Below are positions 1-9,184 of a stretch of 64,000 bases of DNA, piece after piece. The stretch's first letter is position 1; each line of letters begins with the position of its first letter. The DNA is taken from assembly GCA_017654935.2 (NCBI GenBank), contig CM065712.1:21276541-21340540 (forward strand), in the 5' to 3' direction. Source of the stretch: Phymorhynchus buccinoides (Eukaryota > Mollusca > Gastropoda > Neogastropoda > Raphitomidae). Under the pieces are notes generated by a model. It worked only from the letters and a program-made list of their open reading frames with translations, had not been told where the DNA came from and did not search any database. The translations under genes were made by a program, and so were the position numbers.

Positions 1-96
1 GGGTTCTGTTTTCCTGGTGATCTCGACCTCAACAAAAACTCATCCGTCAGGGTGCTTGCACCATTAACATTTGTTGACTTTTCTTTTCCCACTGCC

Positions 97-338
97 TTAA
101 AGACAATGACGCACCACGATTAAGTCCCATTGGGTTTTTTTCTAGGTAGCTGTGACCCACATACAAATGTCCCCAACTTCTAATTGAGGCTGCTCTTTAA
201 AATCATGTTTCATTTTTTTTTCAAATTGGGGACATTTGTATGGTAGTCAAGCCTGGTCAAAACAAGATTTTTTACCAGCTATAAGAGGGAAAACACATGA
301 AACCCGTGATTTTGACACGTGACCTAGTGGGTCTTTGA
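97..338 (-). mobile_element. TTAA-flanked MITE, family B (AGACCCACC ends)
   Basis: The element starts TTAAAGACA and ends GTGGGTCTTTGA. The same sequence recurs at 57821-58056 in the opposite orientation, and shorter palindromic versions lie at 54449-54577 and 62623-62752. All have AGACCCACCA(C/G)GTCA-like ends and TTAA at or near the borders, as expected of piggyBac-type non-autonomous elements. Here the right flank has drifted to TTGA. Confidence 0.6.
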
Positions 339-502
339 AATCACAGAATGTCATTTTTGTTCTTCTCTCCTAATCTCATCCTGTACTATTACATACTTGT
401 CATGTATTATTGAATGTAAGGCAAAGGGCGAGGGGGAAAAAAAATCTTGACTATCAAATTTCCCTAGTATCATGATCCTTGGTTGTCGTGGGTGGGTTGC
501 AG

Positions 503-619
503 GGTCAGGCCATCTACTTTGGGTTCAAGGACATCTTCCAGGCCAACGACCAGCTGCTCAAGGTCAAGGACAACGCCACCTGGTGGCGCCACCGCGCCTG
601 CCTGGAGGCCAAGATGGCG
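503..619 (+). CDS. ESPL1: Separase exon, version 1 exon 1
   Basis: This 39-codon exon (starts GQAIYFGFKDIFQ, ends CLEAKMA) lies between a TTGCAG acceptor and a GTAATG donor, with phase 0 at both ends. It matches the helical stretch before the protease domain of separases, where a WW(T/R)xR..LExxM pattern precedes the 'W(R/K)GLL' segment found at the start of the next exon. The exon that should come before it is outside the window here but visible at 26501-26578 and also ends in phase 0. The version 2 equivalent (28795-28924) is broken. Confidence 0.8.
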
Positions 620-681
620 GTAATGTATTGTGTATTGTATTTACAATGTTGAAATGTATTGAGTTTAGAATGAGGCGTAAG

Positions 682-1795
682 ACTGAGAATTATCTGCCCC
701 TGACTCGTGTGCCGAATTGTGTGCGCCACTAACGTAAAGTTATCGCCCTTGGGTGTCGCAAAGTACATAGCCACTGAGAATTATCTGCCCCTGACTCGTG
801 TGCCGAATGGTGTGCGCCACTAACGTAAAGTTATCGCCCTTGGGTGTCGCAAAGTACATAGCCACTGAGAATTATCTGCCCCTGACTCGTGTGCCGAATG
901 GTGTGCGCCACTAACGTAAAGTTATCGCCCTTGGGTGTCGCAAAGTACATAGCCACTGAGAATTATCTGCCCCTGACTCGTGTGCCAAATGGTGTGCGCC
1001 ACTAACGTAAAGTTATCGCCCTTGGGTGTCGCAAAGTACATAGCCACTGAGAATTATCTGCCCCTGACTCGTGTGCCGAATGGTGTGCGCCACTAACGTA
1101 AAGTTATCGCCCTTGGGTGTCGCAAAGTACATAGCCACTGAGAATTATCTGCCCCTGACTCGTGTGCCAAATGGTGTGCGCCACTAACGTAAAGTTATCG
1201 CCCTTGGGTGTCGCATAGTACATAGCCACTGAGAATTATCTGCCCCTGACTCGTGTGCCAAATGGTGTGCGCCACTAACATAAAGTTATCGCCCTTGGGT
1301 GTCGCAAAGTACATAGCCACTGAGAATTATCTGCCCCTGATCTTCACCAGGTGGCGTGGTCGATTCAGTCCATAAAGTTATCGCCCTTGGGTGTCGCAAA
1401 GTACATAGCCACTGAGAATTCTCTGCCCCTGATCTTCACCAGGTGACGTGGTCGAATCAAGCTATAAAGTTATCGCCCTTGGGTGTCGCAAAGTACATAG
1501 CCACTGAGAATTATCTGCCCCTGAAAAAAAAAAAAAAAAAAATCACACAGGTGGTGTGGTCGATTCAGTCCATAAAGTTATTCACCCTTGGGTGTCGCGA
1601 AGAAAGCAGTTCATAGCCACTGAGAATTCTCTGCCCCTGATCGTCACCAGGTGGCATGGTCGATTCAGTCCATAAAGTTATCGCCCTTGGGTGTCGCAAA
1701 GTACATAGCCACTGAGAATTCTCTGCCCCTGATCTGTCACTAGGTGGCTGTGGTCGATTCAGTACGTAAAACTTATCGCCTTTGCACATTGCCAA
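682..1795. repeat. 91-bp tandem array in separase intron 1
   Basis: About twelve units begin near ACTGAGAATTATCTGCCCC. The first eight are 91 bp long and almost identical, carrying CTCGTGTGCC(G/A)AATGGTGTG. The later units replace that segment with ATCTTCACCAGGTGGCGTGG or variants of it. One unit is expanded by a run of A near 1525-1542. The version 2 counterpart at about 28985-30130 has many single-base indels. No coding potential. Confidence 0.9.
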
Positions 1796-1807
1796 GAAGT
1801 AGTCTTT

Positions 1808-2075
1808 TGTATAAATAGTTCCCCCACCTTCTGAAAGTTCTGTGCTTGCAACTTCCTCTAATCTGTCACTCTCTTTGCCCTTGCTTTCTGTCATCTACTA
1901 CTTTCTGCCTTACCGGTCTATTCTCCAGCCTTTTTTTTCAAGAAACACTTTCCAAAAGATTTCCTCCAGCCGAAGTTGGACATGCTGGGTCTAATTATTT
2001 CTTGCTTAGGCGCATAACGGCAGCATGGCGCATCTGTGCTCGTAATTGACAGGAAACTGAACCATCAAAGAAGAA
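1808..2075 (+). repeat. Dispersed repeat, family F
   Basis: The segment runs from ATAAATAGTTCCCCCACC to the AAGAAGAAG end. It recurs at 59582-59870 (+), at 56455-56720 (-), and as 3' parts at 7370-7495 and about 46000-46130. The shared core includes GCAGCATG(G/A)(C/T)GCATCT and a CAGCCGAAG block. The class is not clear: no convincing terminal repeats or A-tail are visible. Confidence 0.6.
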
Positions 2076-2284
2076 GTAGTATAAAGCCCTGTTGTATTGT
2101 ATCGCATTGCATTGTGTTATGCTACACTGCATTTGTACGGCATTGCATTGTATCAAATTTATTGTCACCAGCACTTCTTTCTCTCAGCTAGGTTTTGGGA
2201 CTTTGTTTCCCATTTTGATAACAACTGCGACAACAACATGGGTTTTGAAATCTACCTACAGCACTTTCGTTAAAATGTTTGCCT
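2076..2284. other. Unassigned intron sequence
   Basis: This stretch of separase intron 1 is rich in short TTGTATTGTAT and GCATTG runs. I see no gene or recognisable element in it. Confidence 0.4.
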
Positions 2285-2528
2285 AACCCTTTCAGCGCCA
2301 GCCATTTTTCAGCCAAAACTTTCATTAAACTTACCTGGGTTGAGAAAAGATTCTGTCTGCAATATTGGGGATTCCTCTGTGACGTGCATAAAATAGGGCC
2401 TGTCCTTACCTCCCAAAATTAAGAACATAAGGTCACTGGATTACCAGACCCTCATTTGATGCCTTTCAGTGACATGGGTGTCAAATCATTGTGGTGCCAA
2501 GAGACGACAGTGGCGATGAAAGGGTTAA
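2285..2528 (+). mobile_element. TTAA-type MITE, family A
   Basis: The left end CCCTTTCAGCGCCAGCC and right end GGCGATGAAAGGGTTAA are inverted copies. The right border keeps TTAA and the left has drifted to CTAA. The interior shares the blocks TCTGCAATATTGGGGATTCC and GACATGGGTGT with at least ten other copies in this window. A CCC..GGG terminus with a TTAA target site is the signature of piggyBac-related MITEs. No open frame. Confidence 0.8.
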
Positions 2529-2640
2529 ACCCTGGAAAACTCGCGGAGAAAAAATCTATAGGAAATCTGCAGGAACCTTGTATTGGTGAAGAATTTCTTC
2601 TGCAACATACTACTACTAGCGCCTGTGCCCAATGAATTGG

Positions 2641-3299
2641 CAGGCATCAGACTAGGAATTGTTCGAAAATAATTAAAGTGGAGTAATTTCGTGGTGAGTG
2701 ATCTTGCCTAATTCAATCGGGTCAAACATGGGAAGTTACTCTACCATCAGCTCTCGCCTCGTGTGTTTGAGCAGACATACAGCACTTAGAACACCGTGCG
2801 TCATTCTAAAAATGATGTCATTTATATTTTTACGTCACATTTTGCAAGTTTTTATCAGTTTGTGGCCACTGGCCACCCCTAATTTTTCTCATTAAACATT
2901 TTTTGGCAAGTCGCTGACTCGCATCCTACGGTTTCAAGATTTGACGCCATTGTTGCTATGGTATTTGACCGAGTAATGGAGGTAAACAACTCTAATTTTC
3001 ACAAAAGTGCTCTCTCCTAGTTTTTTTTCCGAAGATCGTCTATTGTCAGAGGATCTGCAAATTTCAGAGGATTAAGAATTTCTGACAGAGGATTGGCTTC
3101 TACTGTCAGAGGTTTTGACTTTTTAAATTGAGTGTTATCTTTTCCATTAAATAGCGTTCTACAGTGATTTATCACTGCATAAAGCCTTTTTGGTGATGTT
3201 GGGAACTGATTTCAATGTTGTCCCTCTACAGTCTAGGGTCTTGGTGGCCCTTGTACCGTGGGTTTCAGAGGATTTGACTTCAGACCATTCTGATGCCTG
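2641..3299 (+). mobile_element. DNA-transposon-like element with CAGGCATCAGA ends
   Basis: The left end CAGGCATCAGACTAGG and right end TTCTGATGCCTG form an inverted pair 659 bp apart. Shorter relatives lie at 54692-54930 (+) and, reversed and truncated, at about 25070-25535. No flanking duplication is visible here, but the 54692 copy has a 6-bp one. The interior has a (TCAGAGGAT)-rich right half and no intact frame. Confidence 0.65.
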
Positions 3300-3346
3300 A
3301 AACTGTCGTGCAGAGACCTCCGTTGACTTTCCCCGTCAACAATCTA

Positions 3347-3927
3347 CCGTAGTTTTCGGACTATAAGGCGATATTTTTTTCTCCAATTTCGACCTATGCG
3401 CCTAATAAACGAGGGCGCTCTATAAGTGAACAAAATCGTGAGAAGAGAGGCAACGATTGCCGTACTCAGTACAGTCTACTGTGAGTCACAACATCGAAAG
3501 TGGTAACGAGTCGCCGATACGACGAATACTCGTGTTAAAATGCTTCAAAATCCCTGTTATCGTCTGAGATACTGTCCAACAGATGCCACAACCCTTGTTC
3601 ATTGGATGTAAAAAGCATCGTTGTAGAGCTTAAAATGCCATAATTCTACCAGTTTTCGCGAAGAAAAGTCCAAACACAACAACCGGAAGTCGCAAAAACG
3701 GAAGTTCAATTATTTGAGAAGGGAGCCAACTCTCGTTTACGACAACAATAATGGCGGTCGGTAATCGTTTACAAGACGTGTACGGGCTTCAAACTTCGAC
3801 TTTCTGTTGCGAGGTGTGTATCGCCTTATAAACGAGGGCGCCTTTTACTTGGATTTTGTCAGATTTTTCTTGAAAATTGCCCTATTCGCCTTATACACAG
3901 CAGCGCCTAATGAGCCGAAAAATACGC
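3347..3927 (+). mobile_element. TA-flanked MITE-like element (family E)
   Basis: The left end is TA|CCGTAGTTTTCGGAC followed by TATAAGGCG. The right end reads GAGCCGAAAAATACGC|TA, giving imperfect inverted termini and TA flanks as in Tc1/mariner-type elements. A reversed relative lies at 20541-21112 and version 2 copies at about 31675-32313 and 47690-48252. The element directly abuts the pogo-like relic, sharing the TA at 3928-3929. Confidence 0.7.
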
Positions 3928-3929
3928 TA

Positions 3930-4472
3930 CAGACAAACCCCTATTTTACGACCCTCTGTTAAGCGACCACCTCTCATTTGAGACCGGATTTGTTGGCACA
4001 GATGCATTTTACTATGTAAACGACCTCTCTTAAACGACTTCCTCTAAAACGCGACTTACGACCGCCATTTTGTTGGTTTTTACGACCATTGCTGTCGTCT
4101 GCATAGACTTCGAGCAAAGGGAAACAACCACGGTCAAGGGCCTGAAAGCGGAGTCGCTTCCCTTGTTGTAGAAAATATGGCGGAAAGCGTAGGAAAAGCA
4201 CGAAAACCACTGACTTTGGACGAGAGTGGAGGTGATTAAAAGAAGTCGGCAAAGTGAAACTGTAATTAATCGATTGCACAATCCTATGGAGTTGGAAAGA
4301 CCCAAATCCAGTTTTAATATGTCATTGTATGTGTGCATGAAGAATAGAGTATGAACTGTGCTGAACTTTTTTCTTTCTACGGCTGCCAGTGAAAACCTCC
4401 GTCATACGACCCCTCCAATTTACGACCGATTTTTCCGGACATTTTGGAAGTCTTAAAATAGAGGTTTGACTG
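3930..4472 (+). mobile_element. pogo/Tigger-like element, non-autonomous
   Basis: The inverted ends are CAGACAAACCCCTATTTTA on the left and, read on the reverse strand, CAGTCAAACCTCTATTTTA on the right. TA flanks both sides. The interior keeps a short piece of transposase reading frame (4177-4290). The length of 543 bp is far below the roughly 2 kb of an autonomous pogo element, so this is an internally deleted copy. Confidence 0.75.
4177..4290 (+). pseudogene. N-terminal relic of pogo-like transposase
   Basis: From the ATG at 4177 the frame reads MAESVGKARKPLTLDE and then stops after a few residues. The +1 frame continues with VEVIKRSRQSETVINRL. Together these look like the first helix-turn-helix of CENP-B/pogo transposases (LTLxxKxxxIxxxxxGxS type), split by a one-base frameshift. 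The rest of the transposase is absent. In version 2 (about 32570-32700) the second part persists as a longer open stretch, but the start codon is lost. Confidence 0.6.
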
Positions 4473-4650
4473 TAATAGTTATTAACAATTAAACAAGGCT
4501 TATTCTGAAGCTATTGGCATCGAAATGACTCGCTTAACTCGTGCGGTTTTAAAGCATCTGCATGCAATTTATAGTTGTTGGGTTGGGGATTTGGTAATAA
4601 AAGTGGTACCTCTCTCAGAATGTACATATTATTCATCTTGGTGATGTCAG
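4473..4650. other. Unassigned intron sequence
   Basis: No gene or clear repeat is visible between the pogo relic and the GAT microsatellite. Confidence 0.4.
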
Positions 4651-4799
4651 ATGATGGGGATGAAGATGGTGATGATGATGGTGATGATGAAGATGATGAT
4701 GATGGTGGTGGTGATGATGATGGTGATGATTATGATGATGATGATGATGACGATGGTGATGATGATGATGATGAAGAAGATGTTGATGATGATGATGTG
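4651..4799 (+). repeat. (GAT/GATGGT)n microsatellite before exon 2
   Basis: About 150 bp of imperfect GAT trinucleotides ends 8 bp before the exon 2 acceptor (GTCTCACAG). It replaces the usual pyrimidine tract, so the acceptor of exon 2 has a purine-rich upstream context. The open frames it creates (poly-Asp, poly-Met, poly-His) are artefacts of the repeat. Confidence 0.9.
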
Positions 4800-4807
4800 T
4801 CTCACAG

Positions 4808-4975
4808 AGCATTGTGGAGGGCATGGAGAGGCACTGGCTGGGCCCTTGGAGGGGGCTGTTGGTGGGTCAGACCTCGGATGACCGCTACAACCGGGAGATG
4901 ACCGCCGCGGCCAACACTCTGGTCAGCATTGTGCGGGACAGGCTGGACTGTGTGTGGACTGTGGGCAAAGCTAGG
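4808..4975 (+). CDS. ESPL1: Separase exon, version 1 exon 2
   Basis: This exon has 56 codons in phase 0, with acceptor CTCACAG and donor AGG|GTGAGT. It reads SIVEGMERHWLGPWRGLLVG and continues into a helical segment ending VWTVGKAR. The W(R/K)GLL motif is characteristic of the region just before the separase protease domain. The version 2 exon (33192-33359) is the same length and intact. Confidence 0.88.
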
Positions 4976-4989
4976 GTGAGTGCACTATG

Positions 4990-5017
4990 TGTCTGTCTCT
5001 TCTCTGTGTCTATGTGT

Positions 5018-5074
<57 letters not shown>

Positions 5075-5257
5075 GCTTTATGATCTGCCCAGATAAGTGA
5101 GGCTTGGTGTAATTATGTATGAAGATATCTTGCTTAATATTTTCAATTTCCCCTTCCCACTGTTCCCTTTGACATGGGCAGATGGCCTGGTTCATTAAAA
5201 CATTGTTCTTGTTCTTGTTGTTCTATGTGCCTCTCTGTGTGTGTGTGTGTGTGTCTC

Positions 5258-5326
<69 letters not shown>

Positions 5327-5385
5327 AAAAAACACCAACAAATTACAGTACTAAAAAAACACCACACACACACACACACAAAATA
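4990..5385. repeat. Two (CT)n tracts with flanking (GT)n and (CA)n
   Basis: Long CT runs lie at about 5021-5068 and 5258-5321, with TGTGTG at 5234-5253 and ACACAC near 5365-5380. Tract lengths differ in version 2 (33408-33461 and 33643-33716), as expected for unstable microsatellites. Not coding. Confidence 0.9.
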
Positions 5386-5431
5386 ATCTTGTACGGCAAG
5401 TTTTGAATTAGTTATTCTGAGTGTTGACTGC

Positions 5432-5602
5432 ACAGTAGACCCTCCCTAACAAGACCTCCAAAAATCATCCAAAATGAGGTCTTATAAGGGAGGGGTCTTT
5501 TAAGGGAGGTAATTTTAGCACTTACAAAGAAGGGCAATGTCTCTGAGAAGTAGGTCTTATGTGGGAGGGAGTCTTATAATGGGAGGTCTTATAAGGGAGA
5601 TT
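5432..5602 (-). mobile_element. CAGTGGAACCTCC-type MITE (family D)
   Basis: ACAGTAGACCCTCCC at the left matches the ends of relatives at 27417-27598, 57771-58150, 58914-59339 and 62343-62880. The interior is made of repeated AAGACC(T)CC and GGTCTTATAAGGGAGG stretches in both orientations, so much of it can fold back. The right end (GGGAGATTCAATA) has decayed. Confidence 0.65.
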
Positions 5603-6195
5603 CAATAATTATATCTGTATTGTTAAAAATTCGGGACTTTCCTAGTGTTGCACTGCCTCCGGGCATTGCCTCCAGGATCGTTCCCACCTTCTTTATATCT
5701 ACTAATGTCCCATATGTGTCTGTTCCAGACCGGAGGACGTTAAACAGACTTTAGTACCTCCAGGATCGTTCCCACCATATTTATATCTACTAATGTTCCA
5801 ATATGTGTCTGTTCCAGACCGGAGGGCGTTAAACAGACTTTAGTACCTCCAGGATCGTTCCCACCATCTTTACATCTACTAATGTCCCATATGTGTCTGT
5901 TCCAGACCGGAGGGCGTTAAACAGACTTTAGTACCTCCAGGATCGTTCCCACCATCTTTACATCTACTACTGTCCCATATGTGTCTGTTCCAGACCGGAG
6001 GGCGTTAAACAGACTTTAGTACCTCCAGGATCGTTCCCACCATCTTTATATCTACTAATGTCCCATATGTGTCTGTTCCAGACCGGAGGGCGTTAAACAG
6101 ACTTTTGTACCTCCAGGATCGTTCCCACCATCTTTATATCTACTAAGGTCCCATATGTGTCTATTCCAGACCGGAGGGCGTTAAGCAGACTTTTC
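5603..6195. repeat. 88-bp tandem array grown from a retroposon fragment
   Basis: About six units of 88 bp each read CTCCAGGATCGTTCCCACC ... GTCCCATATGTGTCTGTTCC ... GGAGG(G/A)CGTTAAACAGAC. The sequence just left of the array (CGGGACTTTCCTAGTGTTG) and the unit itself are the reverse complement of the dispersed element at 59018-59253. The array therefore arose by amplifying an internal piece of that element. Version 2 has the same array at about 34050-34590. Confidence 0.85.
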
Positions 6196-6693
6196 TTCTC
6201 ATGGAGGTTCCCCTGTATTGTGTGTTTGAATTCTGTGCGTTTGGAGTGCGTGTTGTGGTGAGGTTTGTCACAGTGCATGTTTACAGTGTTGATGAGTGTA
6301 TGCAGGGGCTTTTGTATGCTGTGAAACTTGGTGCAGGAGGGTCTTGTGCAAGTTCTGTTTGTCCGGTATATCATTATGAAAAGCAAGCATAGAATACAGC
6401 CCTGTCATGCAGTCTCAGACCGATACGGAACTCCATAGCATCATCATCATCATCATTGTCATCCACCTCATTTCCATCAATCATTAAAAAGAAAAATGTC
6501 CCAAATTCTGTGGTTTTGCAAGCCCTGCTCTCATGGTGACCTCAGTTTCGGTTTCCAATCCAGTCTATGCCTTGGTGCGTTCGGGTCAAAGTCATGGGGA
6601 TCAGTGTGTTCTGGGGAGCTGTCGGTGGACGGTCGTGGTGGCGCCCTCGGAGGAGGACCTCACTCACGCTGGCTCCTCGAGTATGAGAACAGT
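6196..6693. other. Unassigned intron sequence with (ATC)n tract
   Basis: No gene is supported. A short (CAT)n tract lies near 6437-6460. Version 2 (34590-35107) is recognisably the same but carries numerous indels. Confidence 0.4.
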
Positions 6694-6965
6694 GTCGTCA
6701 GTAGGGGGCTAAGTAGGTGGTGTCCTGAACAGGCTCCGCTGAACTCCACCGAAGTGACTCAGCAGCAGTGCAGTGTCTCCTCAGTTGGTTGCCTCCTGAC
6801 GGCCTAACATAGATTCGCTCCTCTTGGACTGCTGGTCTCGGATTCTGCGACCTGAACGTGCGGAGGTGTGGCTGCGAATTGGGATTCGGAATGAGCGGCG
6901 TGGGAGCAATGCCACTGTGCGACCCGGAAGATGGGACAGCAAAAAAAGAAAAGAAAAAAGTTCTG
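6694..6965 (+). mobile_element. SINE-like retroposon (family H) with A-rich tail
   Basis: The body runs from GTCAGTAGGGGGCTAAGTAGG to GAAGATGGGACAGC and is followed by an A-rich tail (AAAAAAAGAAAAGAAAAAAG). Relatives are 17581-17704 (+, partial), 17880-18105 (-), 23822-24073 (+), 35108-35435 (+), 46590-46730 (+, partial) and 51068-51303 (+). The - strand copy has an apparent target duplication. It ends 31 bp before exon 3. Confidence 0.7.
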
Positions 6966-6996
6966 TTTGTTGAATTCAAATGCGTTGTTTCCCCAG

Positions 6997-7176
6997 CAAG
7001 CTCTAGAGCTGGTTCAACACGGCGGGGACCTACCCACAGTCCTCTCTCACCTACTGGGGAGGGGAGACGTCGCCGCGGGCAACGGTCAGCTGATGGATGA
7101 CATCACCACCAAGGTCGTCAAGGTCATGCCCAAGGTCACCCAGCCTGACCTTCCCGTGGTGCTCATTCTGGATAAG
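6997..7176 (+). CDS. ESPL1: Separase exon, version 1 exon 3
   Basis: This exon has 60 codons in phase 0, with acceptor TTTCCCCAG and donor AAG|GTGAGC. It starts QALELVQHGGDLPTVLSHLL and ends PDLPVVLILDK. The terminal (L/V)LxLDK strand is a conserved landmark that opens the separase protease domain, and the next exon continues with LxxxPLE as expected. Version 2 (35464-35643) has the same length and looks intact. Confidence 0.9.
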
Positions 7177-7218
7177 GTGAGCCGTGAGAAAAGTTGAAAA
7201 AGCCGGAAGGTACTGCCA

Positions 7219-7495
7219 CAGTGGAGCCTCCCTAATATGAGCTTGAAAAATCATCCAGAATGAGGTCATAAGGGAGGGGTCTTAAAGGATGGGGCCAGGC
7301 TCTTTTGGCTGAAAAATCGGCTCTCGGCCTTGACTACTGTAGGTTGAAGCTTTTCTCACCTTTTTAAAAAAAAAAAAATTTGCAGCCGAAGATAGGGATG
7401 CTAGGCCTAACTATTACCTTTGTGAGCCTCATAACGGCAGCATGACTCATCTGTACTCATATCACAGGAGACTGTCTAAGCGATCGATGAAGAAG
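7219..7495 (+). repeat. Fragments of families D and F
   Basis: 7219-7290 carries the GAGCCTCCCTAATATGAG ... AAGGGAGGGGTCTTAAAGG piece of family D. 7370-7495 carries the 3' part of family F from GCAGCCGAAGATAGGG to the GAAGAAGAA end. Both are truncated. No gene. Confidence 0.55.
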
Positions 7496-7535
7496 AATGC
7501 CTGACCTTTTTTTCTGAATTTCTATTCGTTTTATT

Positions 7536-7910
7536 TTAGGATAATAATAATGAACATTTATGGCGCTTAATCTTTATAAAGAAAAAAAGCCCTAAGCGCT
7601 TACAGTCATAAAAACAAAAGAATATGAAATAATACAATGAAACACGCACAAACCACACACACACGCACACATGCGCATGCACACATGTACACACACATAT
7701 ACATACACACACACACACACGCACACATGCATTCATTCATTCATTTATCAGGCATGGTAATCTTAATAATAATAATAATGAGGAAAATGTATGTAGCGCC
7801 CATCCTACTGTGTGTAGGCTACAGGGCGCTTTACACAGAATTGAAATGGAATAAAACAAAAAACATAAAACAAAAATCCAATTATTTTTACTCTGAATTC
7901 AAAGAAAAGT
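7536..7910. repeat. Low-complexity and dispersed repeat patch
   Basis: Two AATAATAAT-headed segments (7541 and 7766), each followed by a 'GCGCTTAATC / GGCGCTTTACAC' motif, resemble the dispersed repeat at 63560-63620. A (CA)n tract lies at 7650-7735. The corresponding stretch of version 2 is replaced by a purine-rich tract (36185-36510). Confidence 0.5.
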
Positions 7911-8102
7911 GAACGTAGAAAAACAAATGTCAGGTCAGAGGTTTTACGCCCGAGGATTTGCTCTCTTCCCTAATTTTAACACTTTTATGATATTCGCCTT
8001 CAAGAAGAAATTGCCCCCTGATCACCATCAAGGGCTCTTTACCCCTTGACCACACCAAGAGACAACATCTGAACCCCCAAAATATTTTCAGAGAAAAATA
8101 CT

Positions 8103-8185
8103 TTAGTCAAGTCAAGTCAAGTCAAGTCAAGTCAAAATGATCTTTAATGACGATAAAGGAATAAGCTAAGCAAAACTTTTTTTTC
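8103..8185 (+). repeat. (AAGTC)n-headed dispersed repeat
   Basis: Tandem CAAGT pentamers are followed by CAAAATGATCTTTA(A/T)TGACG and AAAGGAATAAGC. The same unit appears at 8834-8900, and in version 2 at 36637-36700 and 37450-37510. It may be a retroposon end; no borders can be fixed. Confidence 0.6.
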
Positions 8186-8279
8186 GTCCTGTTGTCATAG
8201 TCCCAGTACCATGCCCGTTTATTTATTTATTTATTTATTTGTTAATTTATTCTGTTCTCTTTCTTTTTTTGTCTCCCAG

Positions 8280-8421
8280 CAACTGTCCAACTTCCCGTTG
8301 GAACAGCTGGGGGTGCTGAGACACCAGGCTGTGACCCGTGTTCCCTCCCTCTCCCTGCTGCACCACTTGCTGAGACGACACGGGGTCACCACCACCACCA
8401 CGAGAAACAACCACCATGAAG
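8280..8421 (+). CDS. ESPL1: Separase exon, version 1 exon 4
   Basis: The acceptor is CTCCCAG|CAACTG. The exon reads QLSNFPLEQLGVLRHQAVTR and continues VPSLSLLHHLLRRHGVTTT. It follows the LDK strand of exon 3 in phase 0 and matches the family pattern LPxE..P.L...PVTR.PS...L. To join exon 5 in frame it must end with one base of a codon. The best site is GAA G|GCATGT at 8421, which implies a GC-AG intron and gives Gly at the junction. A weaker GT choice (ATG T|GTTTGT, after 8427) also keeps frame. The 3' part is repeated twice downstream (8504-8800). The version 2 exon is not intact. Confidence 0.75.
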
Positions 8422-8503
8422 GCATGTGTTTGTGTGTGTGTCAGTATGATTGTGTGTAGGTAGGTAGGTAGAAAGGGACAGACTATAGAGCCTGGGCCTT
8501 ACA

Positions 8504-8800
8504 CCAGGCTGTGACCCGCGTTCCCCCCCTCTCCCTGCTGCACCACTTGCTGAGACGGCACGGGGTCACCACCACCACGACAAACAACCACCATGAAGGC
8601 ATGTGTGTGTGTCAGTGTGTGTGTAGGTAGGTAGGTAGAAAGGGACAGACTATAGAGCCTAGGCCTTACACCAGGCTGTGACCCGCATTCACTCCCTGTC
8701 CCTGCTGCACCACTTGCTGAGACGACACGGGGTCACCACCACGCCTGCCCCCGGCCAGACTACCACGACAAACAGCCACCGGCATGTCATGAAGGCATGT
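8504..8800 (+). repeat. Two extra tandem copies of the exon 4 3' end
   Basis: The segment from CCAGGCTGTGACCCG in exon 4 (8324) through the donor region and about 80 bp of intron is repeated starting at 8504 and 8671 (spacings 180 and 167 bp). Both extra copies stay open in the exon frame (AVTR(V/I)..LSLLHHLLRRHGVTT). Each is preceded by TTACACCAG, which could serve as an acceptor. They lack the first half of exon 4 and so cannot replace it. They could be alternative exons or inert duplications. Confidence 0.8.
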
Positions 8801-8833
8801 GTGTGTCTGTCCGTCTGTTTGTTTGGCGTGTGT

Positions 8834-9184
8834 GTCAAGTCAAGTCAAGTCAAAATGATCTTTATTGACGATAAAGGAATAAGCTAACAGAAGGGTTTTT
8901 TCCATACTGTCGTCATAACAAAAAAAAGGGGGTGGAGTGAAGCAAATAACCTGTGTGTGTATGCGCGCTTCGCTTTGATTTCTATCAAGATTAAGCGCCA
9001 TAGAAATCCTGTATGTTGTTGTTGTGTGTGTCAGCACGCTCGTGTGTGTGTGTGTGTGTGTGAGCATGCACGTGTGTGTGTGGGTAGGGTTAGGATCAGC
9101 CAAGGTGTATTTTCGTAACTCTGAAAGAAGCAGACTTTAGAGACTGAGGCCCGAAGACATGAGGGGGGTGTCTGTCTAAAAGCC
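8834..9184. repeat. (AAGTC)n repeat, (GT)n tracts, no gene
   Basis: A second copy of the CAAGTC-headed repeat (8834-8900) is followed by GT-rich simple sequence (9024-9085) and unassigned sequence up to the satellite. Confidence 0.5.

Noticed and set aside
4575..4901. Aspartate-, methionine- and histidine-rich frames
   Set aside because: They are the three readings of the GAT microsatellite running into exon 2.
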